A stretch of 64,000 bases of DNA from Bacillota bacterium (GTDB lineage: Bacteria > Bacillota > Clostridia > Lachnospirales > Lachnospiraceae), in NCBI GenBank assembly GCA_023392535.1, contig JAEVYY010000009.1, positions 515,430-579,429 on the forward strand, read 5' to 3'. Of the stretch, positions 60,876-64,000 are shown one piece after another. Within the stretch, counting starts at the first letter, position 1; each line of letters opens with the position of its first letter. The notes beneath the pieces are model-generated. The model ran no database searches and was not told the DNA's origin. It was given only the letters and a program-made list of their open reading frames with translations. Both the position numbers and the translations under genes were made by a program.

Positions 60876-61628
60876 TTAATATTTTTTCAAGCGAACGCAT
60901 CGCTTTTCCTTTTTAGTTTCATAAATAACCCCTTCGTATTTCATCTTCCCGACCCCACGGACCGCAATTATGTCATTCTTTTTTAAGCTATAAGTGTTGT
61001 TTTCACAAAGTTTTGTATTTACAAATATCTTTCTCTCTTGGAATAACTGTATACTTTTACTCCTTGACATTTGAAGCACTTTAGATAACACCGCATCGAT
61101 CCGTTCCGATGGAACGATAACTTCCAGATCTGTAAACACATGAAATATCGTTTCTGGAAGATCCTTCACAATTTCGCACTTCATATGGGTATGCTTTACC
61201 TTTTTTAAATTATCAAGAATAAACGGTGCCATCTTCTCCAGACAAAAAATATGTGCAGATTGCTTCTGTACTACAATATCACCTATTGTAGTACGTTCCA
61301 TCCCAAGATTCATCAATGCTCCTAAGAAATCTCTGTGGGAGAACTCATCTGAAAATTTTTTAAGTAATGGTTCTACAAGAATACAGCAAATAGGGAATTC
61401 TATTTCATATCCAAACATCTCATTCGAACCAAATCTCACTATCTGCCTCTCACTTCCTTCATACCCTCCAAATATGGTATACGGTATATAGGAAAGCTCT
61501 TTCGCACATGATCCCAGCGTAGAAATTTCCATTGCATTTAAAAAACCTGTAAAGGTAAATTGATTCTGTTCATATGCTCTATTGGCTAAATCTTTAAATC
61601 TGTTTTTTAATAATATGTCTTCTTGCAT
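60876..61628 (-). CDS. YlmH-type S4-domain RNA-binding protein
   Basis: 250 residues. The C-terminal S4 domain (about 180-240: RIDAVLSKVLQMSRSKSIQLFQERKIFVNTKLCENNTYSLKKNDIIAVRGVGKMKYEG) and the N-terminal YlmH block (FTGFLNAMEI, YEGSERQIVRFG, HRDFLGALMNLGMERTTIGDI) are intact. YlmH homologues participate in ribosome quality control (RqcP2-like). Here it stands away from the division cluster where it is often found. Confidence 0.9.
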   Translation of the reverse strand: MQEDILLKNRFKDLANRAYEQNQFTFTGFLNAMEISTLGSCAKELSYIPYTIFGGYEGSERQIVRFGSNEMFGYEIEFPICCILVEPLLKKFSDEFSHRDFLGALMNLGMERTTIGDIVVQKQSAHIFCLEKMAPFILDNLKKVKHTHMKCEIVKDLPETIFHVFTDLEVIVPSERIDAVLSKVLQMSRSKSIQLFQERKIFVNTKLCENNTYSLKKNDIIAVRGVGKMKYEGVIYETKKEKRCVRLKKY

Positions 61629-61681
61629 ATAACTTCTATCCTCGTCACCTTTTATGCTTTATTTGTTTTTCTTGTGTATAT

Positions 61682-62704
61682 TTAAGACAGCGTTTCCAAT
61701 ACCGATCTTTGCGCTGCTTCCAATGCTTCAATTACATGATCGCACCATCTGTCAAACTCCGGATCTTCCTTCTGACACTCCTTATGTTCCATCACATATG
61801 CAATGCTTTCTTTGACCCCTTGATCAAATCTCTTAGTCGCCACAAAATTTGGTACCAATCTCTTCAATTTTTTATTTTGGAATACAACTGTATTTGCCTT
61901 ATCTCCAATTAATCCGCCCTCTACATCATAATGACTGGAAGCAGCCAAAAACTCTGATGATACATGAATGGCATGAAGTGGTACCTGCAATGCATCTGCT
62001 ACCACTTGGTAGATTTGATTCCAAGTAAGACTCTCATCACTCGTTATCTGCACTGCTTCACCAATGGCATGAACATTTCCCATAAGTCCGATAAATCCTT
62101 TTGCAAAATCACTATTATGGGTTAGTGTCCAGAGAGATGTTCCGTCCCCATGGATGATGACTTTCTTTCCCTCCAGCATTCGTTTTATATTTTGAAAACT
62201 TCCATTATTACCATGCAGGCCTAATGGAATCGTCCTCTCATCATACGTATGGCTTGGTCTTACGATTGTAATTGGGAATCCTTCTGTTCTATACTTATCC
62301 ATCAAAAAATTTTCACATGCGATCTTATTTCTGGAATACTCCCAGTGTGGATTCGAAAGTGGTGTTCCTTCGGTAATGCGATAATCTGATAATGGTTTTT
62401 GATACGCGGAAGCGGAACTGATAAAGATATATTGGTTTGTTTTTCCCTGGAACAAGCGATAATCCCGTTCAACCTGTTCCGGCTTGAAGGCAATGAAATC
62501 AACCACAACATCAAATTCTTTGTCCGAAATCAAGTCCTTTACTTTTTCTTCCTGATTGATATCACAAAGTATGGTGTGCGCACCCTCTATTTTGCTACTT
62601 CGATTACCTCGGTTTAACAGATATAACTCATTGCCCTGTTCCACAAAAGCCCTTGTGATTGCCATACTGATCGTTCCCGTTCCCCCGATAAACAATGCTT
62701 TCAT
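61682..62704 (-). CDS. NAD-dependent epimerase/dehydratase family protein
   Basis: 340 residues from the ATG with AGGAGG at 7-base spacing; ATGs a little upstream are too close to that site. A Rossmann fold with ALFIGGTGTISMAITRAFVEQG, the catalytic-region motif ISSASAYQKP and the RPSHTYDE block of extended SDR proteins. It resembles plant/bacterial CSP41-like RNA-binding SDRs in the last third. Substrate unknown. Confidence 0.85.
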   Translation of the reverse strand: MKALFIGGTGTISMAITRAFVEQGNELYLLNRGNRSSKIEGAHTILCDINQEEKVKDLISDKEFDVVVDFIAFKPEQVERDYRLFQGKTNQYIFISSASAYQKPLSDYRITEGTPLSNPHWEYSRNKIACENFLMDKYRTEGFPITIVRPSHTYDERTIPLGLHGNNGSFQNIKRMLEGKKVIIHGDGTSLWTLTHNSDFAKGFIGLMGNVHAIGEAVQITSDESLTWNQIYQVVADALQVPLHAIHVSSEFLAASSHYDVEGGLIGDKANTVVFQNKKLKRLVPNFVATKRFDQGVKESIAYVMEHKECQKEDPEFDRWCDHVIEALEAAQRSVLETLS

Positions 62705-62813
62705 TTTCATACCTCCTATTCCATTCCTCATTCTTTCCTTATTCTAGCAAATTGTGGTGCTTGCTACAACTTTTTTCTTTTATAAACTTTTTTCTAACAA
62801 CTTCTTTAAATGA

Positions 62814-62842
62814 TTGACAAACATCTCATTCCTTGCTACAAT
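62814..62842 (+). promoter_or_regulatory. Promoter of tRNA-Thr
   Basis: TTGACA and TACAAT with a 17-base spacer, 35 bases before the mature tRNA. Confidence 0.85.
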
Positions 62843-62876
62843 ATCTTTCGGTGACTGTATTTATTCTGTCACGTAA

Positions 62877-62949
62877 GCTGGCATGGCACAGATGGTAGCG
62901 CGCAACATTGGTAGTGTTGAGGTCACGGGTTCGATTCCCGTTGCTAGCT
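62877..62949 (+). tRNA. tRNA-Thr (anticodon GGT)
   Basis: 73 bases: acceptor GCTGGCA/TGCTAGC (one G-U), anticodon stem CAACA/TGTTG around TTGGTAG, variable AGGTC, T-arm ACGGG/CCCGT with loop TTCGATT, and T at the discriminator position. The D-stem has one A-C mismatch, as in some other tRNAs of this group. CCA is not encoded. It marks the boundary between core genes and a gene-poor accessory stretch. Confidence 0.92.
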
Positions 62950-62960
62950 TGGTTTAAAAT

Positions 62961-63000
62961 GGCTATAAACGTTGATTTTACGGCGTTTGTAGCTTTTTTT
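62961..63000 (+). terminator. Terminator of tRNA-Thr
   Basis: GGCTATAAACG pairs with CGTTTGTAGCT (two G-U) around a 12-base loop, followed by seven or more T. Confidence 0.8.
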
Positions 63001-63008
63001 ATTATATT

Positions 63009-63026
63009 TGGTTACATCTGGTTACA
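63009..63026. repeat. Tandem 10-bp-spaced TGGTTACA repeats beside tRNA-Thr
   Basis: TGGTTACA occurs twice with a 10-bp period (one helical turn), 60 bases after the tRNA. Such direct repeats occur as arm-type integrase sites next to tRNA attachment sites, so this may be the scar of an integrated element. The 300 bases that follow (63027-63317) have no intact gene; short open frames on the minus strand could be decayed coding sequence but I cannot identify it. Confidence 0.4.
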
Positions 63027-63317
63027 AATTTTCATCATATCAACTTCGTTAAGTTTATCATTTTTATACTGCTTTTTTGCTATGCCTCATTTGTTTCTGA
63101 ACTATCATAATAATTAATTTTTCTGATGATGTTGTTGTTATTGGCACATTCATAATCTTCCAATTACTATGGTCTAGTACATCTACTCACACGTTATCCC
63201 CCAAAAATCAACTCCGAAGTTTGCTATTCCACGATCAAGGTATTATAATTGTATATATTAAATTGAATATACATTATCAAGAAATCGCTAGTACAAGAGC
63301 TATTGGGAGGGTAAAAA

Positions 63318-63884
63318 ATGAGATATATTTATTATTGCGAAAAATGTGGTTTTGTAGGAAGTGCAGAGGCGAAAAATCCAAAAGATGCCTCGAATTGTTC
63401 TCAGTGTGGAAATCGGTTGGTGTATACTGGATTAACTAGAGATGAATATGTTCCAAAAACTCAGAATGAAAAAGACGAATTAAAAATCAAATGGGCACAA
63501 AAAGCGCATATGTATGGAAGCATTGATAGTGAAACATTGAAATTAAGAGAAAAATTATTAAATATTTTACTCACTACTGGCTATAGCTTTGAAGGTTATA
63601 AAATAATCGGATATAACGGTATAGTATCTGGTGAAGTCGTAATGGGTACCGGATTTCTTTCTGAGTTTGAAGCTTCTATTAATGACTTTTTTGGTGGAAG
63701 TTCGGATGCATTTGCAGCTAAAATGTCACAAGCTAAAGAAATTGCCACTCAAAAAATGATAGAACAATCAATAAAAAGAAATGGCAATGCTATCCTAGGA
63801 ATTGACTTTAACTATACTACATTCGGTAATAACATGATTGGTGTATCAGCAAATGGTACGTCTGTAATCATAGAAATCGAGTAG
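63318..63884 (+). CDS. Zinc-ribbon protein with YbjQ-type heavy-metal-binding domain
   Basis: 188 residues. N-terminal zinc ribbon (YYCEKCGFVGSAE ... NCSQCGNRL), a linker, and a C-terminal YbjQ domain (SFEGYKIIGYNGIVSGEVVMGTG ... FGNNMIGVSANGTSVIIEIE). Ribosome site GGGAGGG. Function unknown; YbjQ folds as a pentamer and the metal role is only a label. The gene ends in a group II intron: the last G of the Glu codon and the stop TAG appear to come from intron sequence, so the natural C-terminus may be slightly different. Confidence 0.75.
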   Translation: MRYIYYCEKCGFVGSAEAKNPKDASNCSQCGNRLVYTGLTRDEYVPKTQNEKDELKIKWAQKAHMYGSIDSETLKLREKLLNILLTTGYSFEGYKIIGYNGIVSGEVVMGTGFLSEFEASINDFFGGSSDAFAAKMSQAKEIATQKMIEQSIKRNGNAILGIDFNYTTFGNNMIGVSANGTSVIIEIE

Positions 63885-64000
63885 GAGAAAATTTCTCTGT
63901 TTGAGAAACTTTCGACCTCTCACACCACCGTGCGTACCGTCCGGTACACGGCGGTTCAATCAACTTAACATTTAACACACCTTTCGGTGTAGTAATCTAA
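63881..64000 (-). mobile_element. 3' end of a group II intron (domains V and VI), extends beyond the window
   Basis: On the minus strand the segment ACCGCCGTG-TACC ... GGTACGCACGGTGGT (63924-63955) folds as the 34-nt domain V hairpin, with a two-base bulge on the 3' arm and a GGAC loop. It is followed by GTGTGAGAGG and a domain VI hairpin (TTTCTC/GAGAAA), ending CTCCTAC, which fits the 3'-AY rule. The left edge is placed at 63881 by that rule. The maturase gene, if present, lies to the right of the window. Confidence 0.82.

Noticed and set aside
63027..63240. Short minus-strand open frames after tRNA-Thr read as an integrase C-terminus
   Set aside because: The longest pieces are about 30-40 codons between stops, with no recognisable catalytic motif; I can only call it possible decayed sequence.
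1..64000. CRISPR array, toxin-antitoxin or phage-defence module
   Set aside because: No spaced direct-repeat array, no Cas, restriction, Abi or toxin-antitoxin gene pattern was seen in any part of the window.

Overview
The window is a low-GC (by eye about 37%) chromosomal segment of a Gram-positive anaerobe, most likely a member of the Lachnospiraceae (Clostridia). The evidence is a T-box riboswitch, a lysine riboswitch, a type A RNase P RNA, the dgt-dnaG-rpoD-trmK-nif3 order, a class III fructose-1,6-bisphosphatase, a eukaryotic-type HisA, pyrB with a separate regulatory chain pyrI, TrpXYZ, CmpB-family membrane proteins and DUF6320/DUF4125/CpXC proteins. I cannot name the genus. Most genes lie on the minus strand. 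Nearly all of the window is core chromosome; only the last ~1 kb, beyond a tRNA-Thr, looks like accessory DNA.

Layout. 1-4.1 kb: start of folC, a CmpB-like protein, a MATE exporter, and pyrBI behind an attenuated leader that encodes a leader peptide. 4.1-7.3 kb: trpXYZ-type ABC importer under a T-box with a UGG (Trp) specifier. 7.3-14.3 kb: two secreted proteins, an AraC regulator divergent from a sodium:alanine symporter, and a diguanylate cyclase with a periplasmic-binding-protein-like sensor. 14.3-20.6 kb: metal and redox block (znuA-znuC-znuB, rubrerythrin, CmpB-like protein, two COG0523/G3E GTPases, one fused to a YcgQ-like C-terminal domain). 20.7-23.6 kb: polar amino acid ABC importer and rnpB. 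23.6-30.9 kb: nucleoside kinase plus the nif3-trmK-rpoD-dnaG-dgt replication/transcription cluster.

31-34.1 kb: divergent esterase / condensation-like acyltransferase / DUF6320 membrane protein. 34.1-39.1 kb: DUF4125, a GerMN-DUF3298 lipoprotein, CpXC, isochorismatase, GNAT, methyltransferase and VOC proteins. 39.3-41.4 kb: tRNA-Leu(AAG), DUF1836 regulator, PHP phosphatase, YerC. 41.4-42.6 kb: bactofilin with a LytM-like membrane protein lacking catalytic histidines. 42.7-44.4 kb: a lone EIIC-like permease next to the NiaR repressor. 44.5-50.5 kb: cold-shock protein, HisA, a small lipoprotein, fbp, and dapA-dapB under a lysine riboswitch. 50.6-57 kb: CobO, an OB-fold protein, BipA, an EamA exporter, MgtE behind an unusual GC-rich structured leader, YigZ. 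57.2-62.7 kb: PBP1A, a FliD-C-like non-flagellar protein, YlmH, an epimerase. 62.9-64 kb: tRNA-Thr(GGT), a gene-poor junction, a YbjQ-domain gene, and the 3' end of a group II intron that supplies that gene's stop codon.

Regulation is unusually readable: several convergent gene pairs share bidirectional hairpin terminators, and several operons carry RNA control elements (T-box, L-box, pyr attenuator, probable mgtE leader). The items most worth a second look are the pyrBI leader peptide/attenuator, the mgtE leader, the G3E-YcgQ fusion, the bactofilin/dead-LytM pair, the NiaR-linked EIIC permease, the FliD-C-like protein and the esterase/acyltransferase/DUF6320 cluster. I see no CRISPR array, no defence system and no complete prophage.
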